Below, piece by piece: positions 24,350-31,887 of a stretch of DNA of 64,000 nucleotides. Below the pieces are notes generated by a model. The model was given only the letters and a program-made list of their open reading frames with translations. It was not told where the DNA came from and did not search any database. The position numbers and the translations under genes are program-made. This stretch comes from an uncultured Alphaproteobacteria bacterium (GTDB lineage: Bacteria > Pseudomonadota > Alphaproteobacteria > Rhizobiales > Ancalomicrobiaceae), in assembly GCA_937892955.1 (NCBI GenBank), contig CALBKH010000103.1:1-64000 (forward strand), given 5' to 3'. Each line of letters starts with the position of its first letter. Positions within the stretch are counted from its first letter, which is position 1.

Positions 24350-25447
24350 ATGGGTTTCAAATGCGGCATCGTCGGCCTGCCCAACGTCGGCAAGTCGACG
24401 CTCTTCAACGCCCTGACCCGCACCGCCGCCGCCCAGGCGGCCAACTACCCCTTCTGCACCATCGAGCCGAACACCGGCGAGGTGGGCGTGCCCGACCCGC
24501 GCCTCCAGAAGATCGCGGCGATCGGCAAGTCGGCGCAGATCGTGCCGACCCGCATCACCTTCGTCGACATCGCCGGTCTGGTGCGCGGCGCCTCCAAGGG
24601 TGAAGGCCTCGGCAACCAGTTCCTCGCCAACATCCGCGAGGTCGACGCCGTCGTCCACGTGCTGCGCTGCTTCGAGGACGGCGACGTCACCCACGTCGAG
24701 GGCCGCGTCGATCCGGTGGCCGACGCCGAGACGGTCGAGACCGAACTGATGCTCGCCGACCTCGACAGCCTGGAGCGCCGCGTCGTCGCCACCCGCAAGA
24801 AGGCGGCCGGCGGCGATCGCGAGTCCAAGCACGTCCTGCCGATCATGGAGCAGGCGCTGGAGCTCCTCCAGAACGGCAAGCCGGTGCGGATGATGGAGGT
24901 CTCCCACGAGGACCGGCTGCTGTTCGACGGGCTGATGCTGCTGACCTCGAAGCCGGTGCTCTACGTCTGCAACGTCGAGGAGGCCTCGGCCGCTTCCGGC
25001 AACGCCCATTCGGCGCGCGTCGAGGCGATGGCGAAGGCGCAAGGCGCCAAGTCGGTCGTCATCTCGGCGGCGATCGAGGCGGAGGTCGCCCAGCTCTCCG
25101 ACGAGGAGGAGATGGAGTTCCTGGAGGGCATGGGCCTGCACGAGCCCGGCCTCGACCGGCTGATCCGCGCCGGCTACGAGCTCCTCGGCCTCATCACCTA
25201 CTTCACCGTCGGCCCGAAGGAGGCGCGCGCCTGGACCATCGTCAAGGGCACCAAGGCCCCGGGCGCGGCCGGCGTCATCCACTCCGACTTCGAGCGTGGC
25301 TTCATCCGTGCCCAGACCATCGCCTACGACGACTATGTCGGGCTCGGCGGTGAAGCGGCGGCCAAGGAGGCCGGCAAGGCGCGCGACGAAGGCAAGGAAT
25401 ACGTCGTCCAGGACGGCGACATCATGCTCTTCAAGTTCAACGCCTGA
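24350..25447 (+). CDS. ychF: Redox-regulated ATPase YchF (OLA1 family)
   Basis: YchF/OLA1 is a ribosome-associated Obg-like P-loop protein that prefers ATP and acts in translation and oxidative stress responses. The 365-residue protein has CGIVGLPNVGKSTLFNALT (G1), NYPFCTIEPN, FVDIAGLVRGASKGEGLGNQ (G3), a coiled-coil insertion around residues 130-200 and a C-terminal TGS domain (GPKEARAWTIVKGTKAPGAA, HSDFERGFIRA). The length is typical. A strong intrinsic terminator follows, then the 168-bp repeat array. Confidence 0.97.
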   Translation: MGFKCGIVGLPNVGKSTLFNALTRTAAAQAANYPFCTIEPNTGEVGVPDPRLQKIAAIGKSAQIVPTRITFVDIAGLVRGASKGEGLGNQFLANIREVDAVVHVLRCFEDGDVTHVEGRVDPVADAETVETELMLADLDSLERRVVATRKKAAGGDRESKHVLPIMEQALELLQNGKPVRMMEVSHEDRLLFDGLMLLTSKPVLYVCNVEEASAASGNAHSARVEAMAKAQGAKSVVISAAIEAEVAQLSDEEEMEFLEGMGLHEPGLDRLIRAGYELLGLITYFTVGPKEARAWTIVKGTKAPGAAGVIHSDFERGFIRAQTIAYDDYVGLGGEAAAKEAGKARDEGKEYVVQDGDIMLFKFNA

Positions 25448-25491
25448 GCGATACCAGGCCGGCCCGTTCGGCGGGCCTCGGCGTCTCGGAA

Positions 25492-25521
25492 GCCCGCCCC
25501 ACCGGCGGGCTTCTTCGTTTT
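25492..25521 (+). terminator. Rho-independent terminator of ychF
   Basis: GCCCGCC (25492-25498), loop CCACC, GGCGGGC (25504-25510), then TTCTTCGTTTT: a strong stem with a T-tract about 45 nt after the ychF stop. Confidence 0.88.
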
Positions 25522-25543
25522 CGCGCCGTCGACCGAGACCCTT

Positions 25544-25956
25544 CCCGCCTCGGCCGTGGGCCTCGGCACCGCCGACCTCGCCGAGCCCCACCGGGGCTCG
25601 TCGTCCCGCTGCGCGGAACCGCCCTGCCCGACCGTGAGACGGTCGGGCCTTCGCCGTTCGAAACGCTCTGCCGGAGTTTCGTCCCGGCCCGAGTGCCGGG
25701 ACCACTCCCACCCCGCCTCGGCCGTGGGCCTCGGCACCGCCGACCTCGCCGAGCCCCACCGGGGCTCGTCGTTCCGCTGCGCGGAACCGCCCTGCCCGAC
25801 CGTGAGACGGTCGGGCCTTCGTCGTTCGAAACGCTCTGCCGGAGTTTCGTCCCGGCCCTCGGGCCGGGACCGATCCCACCCCGCCTCGGCCGTAGGCCTC
25901 GGCACTGCCGACCTCGCCGAGCCCCACCGGGGCTTGTCGTTCCGCTGCGCGGAACC
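25544..25956. repeat. 168-bp hairpin-rich tandem repeat, about 2.5 copies
   Basis: Copies start at 25544, 25712 and 25880, exactly 168 bp apart; the third is cut at about 25956, six bases before the efp stop. Copies 1 and 2 differ at only a few bases. Each unit holds three hairpins: GAGCCCC/GGGGCTC, GCCCGACCGT/ACGGTCGGGC, and GTCCCGGC/GCCGGGAC. Because 168 is a multiple of three, open frames run through it on both strands, but the translations are low-complexity and no start is supported. A diverged relative lies at 1238-1330. With the ychF terminator this accounts for the whole gap 25448-25961. Confidence 0.9.
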
Positions 25957-25961
25957 GGTCG

Positions 25962-26528
25962 TCAGTCCTTCGCGCGCTCGACGTAGGAGCCGTCGGCGGT
26001 CATCACCACCACGCGGGTGCCGATGCCGACATGCGGCGGGACGGCGGTCTTGACGCCGTTCGACAGCATCGCCGGCTTGTAGGACGACGAGGCGGTCTGG
26101 CCCTTGGTCACCGGCTCGGTGTCGACGATCTCCAGCGTGACGCGCGCCGGCAGTTCGATCGACACCGGAACGTCCTGGTAGACCGCAACCTGGCACTCCA
26201 TGTCTTCGACGAGATAAGCGGCCATGTCGCCCACGACGTCTTTGGAAACCACGATCTGATCGTAGGTCTCCTTGTTCATGAAATGGAAGCCTTCGTCGTC
26301 GTTGTAGAGATAGGCGTAGGCGCGCTCGTCGAGCATGGCGCGCTCGACCTGCTCGGTGGTCTTCCAGCGCTCCGACACCTTCACGCCGTCGGAGATGCGG
26401 CGCATGTCCACCTGCGTGGTGGGAGTGCCCTTGCCGGGATGGAAGCTTTCGGCCGAGAGAACGACATAGAGCTTGCCGTCCATTTCGACGACGTTGCCCT
26501 TGCGGAGATTCTGCGCATTGACTCTCAT
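25962..26528 (-). CDS. efp: Elongation factor P
   Basis: EF-P lets ribosomes pass polyproline stretches. From MRVNAQNLRKGNVV the product is 188 residues with three beta domains. The modification loop FHPGKGTPTTQ presents K33, the lysine that EpmA beta-lysylates; epmA starts 109 bp away on the opposite strand, so factor and modifier share an intergenic region. An ATG six codons upstream (MRGPGS) is less like the family. The stop lies 6 nt from the end of the 168-bp repeat array, so the efp 3' UTR must contain its hairpins. Confidence 0.96.
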   Translation of the reverse strand: MRVNAQNLRKGNVVEMDGKLYVVLSAESFHPGKGTPTTQVDMRRISDGVKVSERWKTTEQVERAMLDERAYAYLYNDDEGFHFMNKETYDQIVVSKDVVGDMAAYLVEDMECQVAVYQDVPVSIELPARVTLEIVDTEPVTKGQTASSSYKPAMLSNGVKTAVPPHVGIGTRVVVMTADGSYVERAKD

Positions 26529-26636
26529 GGATCCCGGACCTCTCACGGCAATGGAAATGGGTCGCGCCGGCCCCGAGGGTCGCGCGTGGTCGGGTCTCCT
26601 CTCTCACTTCTGGCGTCATAAGGAAAGCGAAAAGTC

Positions 26637-27683
26637 ATGAAAACCGCCACGCCCTGGTGGGATCCGGCCTCCCACGCCGACCGACGCCCGCTCCTTCTCG
26701 CCCGCAATCGGGTGAAATCGGCGATCCGCCGCTGGTTCGAAGACGACGGATTCACCGAGGTCGAGGCCACCTGCCTGCAGGTCTCCCCCGGCAACGAGAC
26801 CCATCTCCACGCCCTCGGCGTCTGGGTCACCGGCGACGACGGCGAGCGGCGCCGGCGCTGGCTCCACACCTCGCCCGAATTCGCCATGAAGAAGCTGGTG
26901 GCCGCCGGCGAGACGAAGATCTACGATTTCGCCCGCGTCTGGCGAAACCGCGAGGGCGGCCCGACCCACGCCACCGAGTTCACCATGCTCGAATGGTACC
27001 GCGTCGGCGCGCCCTACGAGGTGCTGATGGCGGATTGCGCCACTCTCCTCGCCCGCACCGCCGAGACGGTCGGCGCCACGCAATTCACCCACCGCGCCCG
27101 CAGCTGCGATCCCTTCGTGCCGCCCGAGCGCCTCACCGTCGCCGACGCCTTCACCGCCCACGCCGGCATCGACCTCCTCGCCACCCTGCCCGCCGATCCG
27201 ACCGCCGAACCGGACCACGACGCCCTCGCCGCCGCCGCGACGGCGCGCGGCATCCACGTCGCCGACGACGACGGCTGGTCCGACGTCTTCTCCCGCATCC
27301 TCGCCGAGAAGATCGAGCCTGTGCTCGGCGACGGCCGCGCCGTGATCCTCTGCGAGTATCCTTCGCGCGAGGCCGCCCTGGCGCGGCCCTGCGCCCACGA
27401 TCCCCGCGTCGCCGAACGCTTCGAACTGTGGGCCTGCGGCGTCGAACTCGCCAACGCCTTCGGCGAACTCACCGACCCGGCCGAACAGCGCCGCCGTTTC
27501 AGTATCGAGATGGACGCCAAGGAACGCATCTACGGCGAGCGCTACCCGATCGACGAGGACTTCCTCGCCGCCTTGCGGCTGATGCCGCCGACCAGCGGCA
27601 TCGCCCTCGGCTTCGATCGGCTGGTGATGCTGGCGCTCGGCGCCCCGCGCCTCTCCGACGTGATGTGGACGCCCGAAGCGTGA
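26637..27683 (+). CDS. epmA: EF-P lysine aminoacylase EpmA (GenX/PoxA)
   Basis: EpmA is a class II lysyl-tRNA-synthetase-like enzyme that attaches (R)-beta-lysine to EF-P. The 348-residue protein is the catalytic domain only, without the anticodon-binding domain. It has motif 2 (VWRNREGGPTHATEFTMLEW) and motif 3 (SGIALGFDRLVMLALGA), with class-specific FELWACGVELANAFGELTDP between. It faces efp. The aminomutase EpmB, which makes beta-lysine, is not in this window. Length and motifs leave little doubt about the family. Confidence 0.94.
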   Translation: MKTATPWWDPASHADRRPLLLARNRVKSAIRRWFEDDGFTEVEATCLQVSPGNETHLHALGVWVTGDDGERRRRWLHTSPEFAMKKLVAAGETKIYDFARVWRNREGGPTHATEFTMLEWYRVGAPYEVLMADCATLLARTAETVGATQFTHRARSCDPFVPPERLTVADAFTAHAGIDLLATLPADPTAEPDHDALAAAATARGIHVADDDGWSDVFSRILAEKIEPVLGDGRAVILCEYPSREAALARPCAHDPRVAERFELWACGVELANAFGELTDPAEQRRRFSIEMDAKERIYGERYPIDEDFLAALRLMPPTSGIALGFDRLVMLALGAPRLSDVMWTPEA

Positions 27684-27807
27684 GCGAGAGGCGCCCCGGC
27701 GTCCGCCGCTTCGGCGCGGCGTCCGGCGGCGCGCGCCCGTTCGACTGTAATAGTATCCGCCTCCGTCTCGGGCCATTCTCCCGCGCCCGAGAGACGACGA
27801 GGACCGG

Positions 27808-28848
27808 ATGAGCGGCGACCACCACCACGACCACGCGGTACACGACCACGCGGCACACGATCACCACCACGATGACGCCGCCCCCGGCCGCGGCCACGCC
27901 CATCACGATCACGACCACGGGCACGGCCACGATCACGGGCATTCCCACGCCCATCACGGTCATTCCCATGCGCCGGCCGACTTCGGCCGCGCCTTCCTCG
28001 TCGGCATCGTGCTCAACACCGGCTTCGTGATCGTCGAAGCCGCCTTCGGCCTCTGGGGCAACTCGATGGCGCTCCTCGCCGACGCCGGTCACAATCTCTC
28101 CGACGTGCTGGCGCTGATCGTCGCCTGGGTGGCGGCGCGCGCCTCGGCGCGTCCGCCGAGCCCGCGCTTCACCTATGGCCTCGCCGGCACCTCGATCCTC
28201 GCGGCGCTGTTCAACGCCGTCTTCCTGCTGGTCGCCGTCGGCGCCATCGCGCTGGAAGCGGTGCAGCGCCTCTTCGCCCCCGAGCCGGTCGCCGGCCTCA
28301 CCATGGTGGTGGTCGCCGGCATCGGCATCGCCATCAACGGCGCCACGGCGATGCTCTTCCACCGCGGCCACGGCGACGATCTCAACATCCGTGGCGTCTA
28401 CCTGCACATGCTGACCGACGCGGCGATCTCCGCCGGCGTCGTGATCGCCGGCCTCGGCGTGCTGGCGACCGGCCTCGCCTGGATCGATCCCGTCGTCTCG
28501 CTGGTCGTCGCCGCGCTCATCGTCTGGTCGACCTGGGGGCTGCTCACCGAGAGCTCGGCGCTTTCGGTCGCCGCCGTCCCCGCCGGCATCGATCCGGCGG
28601 CGGTGCGAGCCCATCTCGCGGCTCTGCCGGGGGTATCGAACCTGCACGACCTCCACGTCTGGGGCCTGTCGACCACCTCCGCCGCGCTCACCGCCCATCT
28701 GGTGATGCCCGAAGGCCACCCCGGCGACGCCTTCCTCGAGGCCGCCGCCGACGGCCTACGCAGCCGTTTCGGCATCGGCCACGTCACCCTGCAGGTGGAG
28801 ACCGACGGCGACGGCTGGTGCCGGCTGGTGCCCGACGAGGTGGTGTGA
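27808..28848 (+). CDS. Cation diffusion facilitator, zinc efflux type (CzcD/ZitB-like)
   Basis: A 346-residue proton-coupled metal exporter of the inner membrane. Residues 1-54 are extraordinarily His-rich (24 histidines), a cytoplasmic metal-binding tail. Six hydrophobic helices follow. Helix II has ALLADAGHNLSDVLALIVAW and helix V LHMLTDAAISAGVVIAG, whose H/D and D/D residues form the zinc site (HNLSD, TD). The C-terminal domain (VRAHLAALPGVSNLHDLHVW) is the usual metal-sensing dimer. GAGGA precedes the ATG. TGTAATAGTAT at 27746-27756, upstream, resembles a half-site of metal-responsive regulators, but weakly. Confidence 0.93.
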   Translation: MSGDHHHDHAVHDHAAHDHHHDDAAPGRGHAHHDHDHGHGHDHGHSHAHHGHSHAPADFGRAFLVGIVLNTGFVIVEAAFGLWGNSMALLADAGHNLSDVLALIVAWVAARASARPPSPRFTYGLAGTSILAALFNAVFLLVAVGAIALEAVQRLFAPEPVAGLTMVVVAGIGIAINGATAMLFHRGHGDDLNIRGVYLHMLTDAAISAGVVIAGLGVLATGLAWIDPVVSLVVAALIVWSTWGLLTESSALSVAAVPAGIDPAAVRAHLAALPGVSNLHDLHVWGLSTTSAALTAHLVMPEGHPGDAFLEAAADGLRSRFGIGHVTLQVETDGDGWCRLVPDEVV

Positions 28849-28868
28849 GGTCGAGGTCGAGCGCCGTC

Positions 28869-29396
28869 TCAATGCCCCTCGAACTCGACCAGCACGCGGA
28901 CCGGCACGCCCATCGCTTCGAGCTTGGCGCGGCCGCCGAGTTCCGGCAGGTCGACGATGAAACAGGCCGAGACCACTTCGGCACCGAGGTTCCTGAGGAG
29001 CTGCGCAGCGGCGCAGGCGGTGCCGCCGGTGGCGATCAGATCGTCGACCAGGATGACCTTCTCGCCGGCGAGCACCGCGTCGCGATGCACCTCCATCTCG
29101 TCGACGCCGTATTCGAGGCTGTAGGCGATCGACACCGTCTCGTGCGGCAGCTTGCCCTTCTTGCGGATCGGCACGAAGCCGCCGGAGAGCTGATGCGCCA
29201 CCGCCCCGCCGAGAATGAAGCCGCGCGCCTCGATGCCCGCGATCTTCTCGATCTTGAGGCCCGCCCACGGCTGCACCAGTTCGTCGACGGCGCGGCGGAA
29301 GGCCCGCGGATTGCCGAGCAGCGTGGTGATGTCGCGGAACATGATGCCGGGCTTGGGATAGTCCGGAATGGTGCGGATCGAATCTCTGAGGTTCAT
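28869..29396 (-). CDS. apt: Adenine phosphoribosyltransferase
   Basis: Apt salvages adenine with PRPP to give AMP; adenine is the by-product of the MtnP reaction encoded upstream in the same run of genes. The 175-residue protein starts MNLRDSIRTIPDYPKPGIMF and has FRDITTLLGNP, GIEARGFILGGAVA and the PRPP loop VILVDDLIATGGTACAAA. The ATG overlaps the trmO stop as TGATG. mtnP, the mini-ORF chain, trmO and apt thus form one uninterrupted coupled series, making an MTA-salvage operon with trmO inside it. Confidence 0.96.
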   Translation of the reverse strand: MNLRDSIRTIPDYPKPGIMFRDITTLLGNPRAFRRAVDELVQPWAGLKIEKIAGIEARGFILGGAVAHQLSGGFVPIRKKGKLPHETVSIAYSLEYGVDEMEVHRDAVLAGEKVILVDDLIATGGTACAAAQLLRNLGAEVVSACFIVDLPELGGRAKLEAMGVPVRVLVEFEGH

Positions 29397-29857
29397 CACC
29401 AGTAGTCCTTCATGATCTCGACGGCCCAATCGGGCTCGCTTATCTCTCCGCGCGGCTCGAAACCGCGCATCATCGGCTTGATGTCGATGACCGGCGTGCC
29501 GTCGATGGCGTCGAGCCCGCGCACCTTGAGGTGACGCCCCTCGAGCGAAACGATCTCCACCGTGGTCACGCCGATGCGGTTCGGCCGCGGGCTGCCGCGC
29601 TGAGCGAAGATGCCGACCTCCGGCCAGTCCGCCCGCCCGCGCGGCCGCCGCGCGCCCGTCACGATCGTCTCCGGATCGATCATGTCGAAGTGGAAGACGA
29701 TCACCGCATGGGAGAATTGGTCGAGCCCGGCGAAGGCGGTCTCCGGCAGGTCGGCGGCGAGCACGACGTCGGCCTCGACGTCACCCCAATGGTCGTCGGT
29801 GTTCTCGACACGACCGCCGCGCACCCGCGCCACCACGTCCATGGTGATGTCGGTCAT
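29396..29857 (-). CDS. trmO: TrmO/TsaA-family tRNA methyltransferase (UPF0066)
   Basis: E. coli TrmO N6-methylates the t6A37 of threonine tRNAs with SAM. This 153-residue protein has the same beta-barrel fold landmarks: GLDQFSHAVIVFHF, the RIGVTTVEIV segment preceded by GSPRPN, and VRGLDAIDGTPVIDIKPMM. Length matches the single-domain form. The start codon is the end of the last mini-ORF (ATGA), with GAAGG 7 nt before it. The stop overlaps apt by one base. Exact tRNA substrate is inferred from the family. Confidence 0.9.
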   Translation of the reverse strand: MTDITMDVVARVRGGRVENTDDHWGDVEADVVLAADLPETAFAGLDQFSHAVIVFHFDMIDPETIVTGARRPRGRADWPEVGIFAQRGSPRPNRIGVTTVEIVSLEGRHLKVRGLDAIDGTPVIDIKPMMRGFEPRGEISEPDWAVEIMKDYW

Positions 29858-29997
29858 GAATGGGCCTTCGACACGAATGTGTTCATGAGCGTGCCTTCAG
29901 CACGTATTTGTTCATGGGCGTGCCTTCAGCACGAGCTTGTTCATGAGCGTGCCTTCAGCACGAGCTTGTTCATGAGCGTGCCTTCAGCACGCGGCCG
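29853..29997 (-). repeat. 29-bp tandem repeat forming four ATGA-coupled 10-codon mini-ORFs
   Basis: Between mtnP and trmO a 29-bp unit repeats about five times. On the minus strand it makes four mini-ORFs, each 33 nt: 29941-29973 (MNKLVLKARS), 29912-29944 (MNKLVLKARP), 29883-29915 (MNKYVLKARS) and 29854-29886 (MNTFVSKAHS). Every ATG overlaps the preceding stop as ATGA, beginning with the mtnP stop and ending with the trmO start. Each unit contains GAAGG 7 nt before the next ATG. The mtnP C-terminus itself ends RVLKARS, so the unit arose by duplication of the mtnP end together with the junction. Units nearer trmO are more diverged. Whether the peptides are made or matter is unknown. Confidence 0.9.
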
Positions 29998-30851
29998 GCC
30001 ACGGCGTCGAGCTTGCCCAACAAAGCCGGGTCGCGCGCCTCGCGCGCCGTCATGATGGCGTGCTCCAGCGCCCTGTCCGAACCGATCGGACAGGCCGGAT
30101 GCTCTTCGGGGAAGTCGGTGGCGAAGCGGGCGACGAGCCGGCGCGCCTTGTCGGCGTTGGCATGCGCCACCTTGATCACACTGAGGACGTCGACGTGGTC
30201 GTGATCCGGGTGCCAGCAATCGTAGTCGGTGACCATGGCGACGGTGGCGTAGGGGATCTCCGCCTCCCGGGCGAGCTTGGCCTCCGGCATGTTGGTCATG
30301 CCGATGACGTCGAAGCCGGCCGACTTGTACCAGCGGCTCTCGGCCTCGGTGGAGAACTGCGGCCCCTCCATGCACACATAGGTGCCGCCACGGCGATGCG
30401 GGATGTCCTCGGCCAGCGCCGCCGCTTCCAGCCGGTCCATGATGCCGGGGCTGGTCGGATGGCCGAAGGCGACGTGGCCGACGCAGCCCGGTCCGAAGAA
30501 CGACGAGGCGCGTCGGGTGGTGCGATCGACGAACTGGTCGATCAACACGAAGGTGCCGGGCGCCAGTTCCTCTCGATAGGAGCCGACCGCCGACACCGAG
30601 ACGATGTCGGTGACGCCGGCGCGCTTCATCGCGTCGATGTTGGCGCGATAGTCGATGTCGGAGGGCGGGATGCGGTGTCCACGGCCGTGGCGCGGCAGGA
30701 AGACCAGCTTCTTGCCCGCGATCTCGCCGATCAACAGCTGATCCGACGGCGTCCCCCAGGGGCTGTCGACCGTCACCCAACGCGCATTCGTCACCCCCGG
30801 CAGATCGTAGAGCCCCGATCCGCCGATCACCCCGATCACCGATGCCGTCAT
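29970..30851 (-). CDS. mtnP: S-methyl-5'-thioadenosine phosphorylase
   Basis: MtnP splits methylthioadenosine into methylthioribose 1-phosphate and adenine. The 293-residue protein starts MTASVIGVIGGSGLYDLPGV and has FLPRHGRGHRIPPSDIDYRA, YVCMEGPQFSTEAESRWYKS and VIGMTNMPEAKLAREAEIPY, where Met contacts the substrate and MTNMPEA is typical of MTA rather than purine nucleoside phosphorylases. The stop overlaps the first mini-ORF. Released adenine can be used by Apt, three positions downstream. Confidence 0.96.
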   Translation of the reverse strand: MTASVIGVIGGSGLYDLPGVTNARWVTVDSPWGTPSDQLLIGEIAGKKLVFLPRHGRGHRIPPSDIDYRANIDAMKRAGVTDIVSVSAVGSYREELAPGTFVLIDQFVDRTTRRASSFFGPGCVGHVAFGHPTSPGIMDRLEAAALAEDIPHRRGGTYVCMEGPQFSTEAESRWYKSAGFDVIGMTNMPEAKLAREAEIPYATVAMVTDYDCWHPDHDHVDVLSVIKVAHANADKARRLVARFATDFPEEHPACPIGSDRALEHAIMTAREARDPALLGKLDAVAGRVLKARS

Positions 30852-30935
30852 GGCGTCCCCCGTCGCATATCGTCCGCCGCAGTGTCGGCATTTCGCGCCG
30901 CGATGCAATCCGTGTCGTCACCAGCGCGCCCACGA

Positions 30936-30968
30936 AGAAGTCGAGGGCCCCCGGTCGCCCGGGAGCCC
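30936..30968 (-). terminator. Terminator-like hairpin after petC
   Basis: On the minus strand, GAGGGCTCCCGG, a 4-nt loop and CCGGGGGCCCTC pair with one wobble, followed by GACTTCTT. It lies 26 nt after the petC stop and separates the bc1 operon from mtnP. Confidence 0.7.
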
Positions 30969-30994
30969 TCGTGTTCACCTCGATCGGAGCCGCC

Positions 30995-31861
30995 TCAGTG
31001 GGCGACGTTCGACCAGATCTTGCGCTTCGACAGATAGAGCAGACCGGCCAGCACCACCAGGAACAGGATGACCTTGAGGCCGGTGGACTTGCGCGCCTCG
31101 AGCTTCGGCTCGGCCGCCCACATCAGGAAGGCCGAGACGTCGCGAGCATACTGCTCGACGGTGCCCTTGGTGCCGTCGTCGTAGGTCACCATGCCCTCGC
31201 TCAGCGGGTTCGGCATGGCGATGCACGAGCCCGAAATGAAGGACTGGTTGTACTGCAGCGCGCCGTCGCAGGTGGTGCCGGCGGGCGCATCGACGTAGCC
31301 GGTCATCAGATTGAAGACGTAGTCCGGGCCGGCTTCCGCGTAGAGCGTGAAGGGATCGGCCATGAACGACAGGCCGCCGCGGTGGGCGGCGCGGTTCTTG
31401 CCGATCAGCGACAGGTCCGGCGGCAGGGCGCCGCCGAAGGCGGCACGCGCCGCCTCGTCGTTGGCGAACGGCGCCGGGAAGCGATCGGAGGTCCGGCCGT
31501 TGCGCTCGAACATCTCACCCGCGTCGTTCGGGCCGTCCTTCACCTTGATCTCGGCGGCGAGCGCCTTGGCCTGGTCCATGGTGAAGCCGGGGCCGCCCGC
31601 GTCCGCGAGATTGCGGTAGGCGAGGAGGTTCATCGAGTGACAGGCGGCGCAGACCTCCTTGTACACCTTGTATCCGCGCTGCAGCTGGCCCTTGTCGAAG
31701 CGGCCGAACGGGCCGGCGAAGCTCCAGGACTGCATCTCCACCTTGGGGCCGTGCGCCGTCTCCGCCGCCTGCGCCGACTGGCCGCCGAGGGCGAGCCCCG
31801 CCGTCAGAGCGAGGGCGCCGAAGGCCCGCGCGATCTTCGAACCGGAAAGGATCATGGTCAT
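30995..31861 (-). CDS. petC: Cytochrome c1, ubiquinol-cytochrome c reductase subunit
   Basis: Cytochrome c1 takes electrons from the Rieske protein and passes them to cytochrome c. The 288-residue precursor has a signal peptide (about 1-33, ending AQAAE), the haem site CAACH at 71-75, a later Met ligand candidate within the C-terminal third, and a C-terminal membrane anchor (VILFLVVLAGLLYLSKRKIW). The ATG at 31861 has GGGAGA about 8 nt upstream; a second ATG two codons on is possible. It is the last gene of petABC. Confidence 0.96.
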   Translation of the reverse strand: MTMILSGSKIARAFGALALTAGLALGGQSAQAAETAHGPKVEMQSWSFAGPFGRFDKGQLQRGYKVYKEVCAACHSMNLLAYRNLADAGGPGFTMDQAKALAAEIKVKDGPNDAGEMFERNGRTSDRFPAPFANDEAARAAFGGALPPDLSLIGKNRAAHRGGLSFMADPFTLYAEAGPDYVFNLMTGYVDAPAGTTCDGALQYNQSFISGSCIAMPNPLSEGMVTYDDGTKGTVEQYARDVSAFLMWAAEPKLEARKSTGLKVILFLVVLAGLLYLSKRKIWSNVAH

Positions 31862-31887
31862 TTTTCGTGTCTCCCGATCTCTTCGGT

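Noticed and set aside
25333..26619. Long minus-strand ORF through the 168-bp repeats and efp
   Set aside because: It is open only because the repeat length is a multiple of three; over efp it is out of frame with the real gene, and the repeat translation is low-complexity.
29853..29997. CRISPR-like array
   Set aside because: The 29-bp units are directly adjacent with no spacers; it is a tandem repeat.
29941..30978. 345-codon minus ORF overlapping mtnP and reading into the first mini-ORF
   Set aside because: Out of frame with MtnP, Arg/Gly-rich shadow; only its last ten codons coincide with a mini-ORF.
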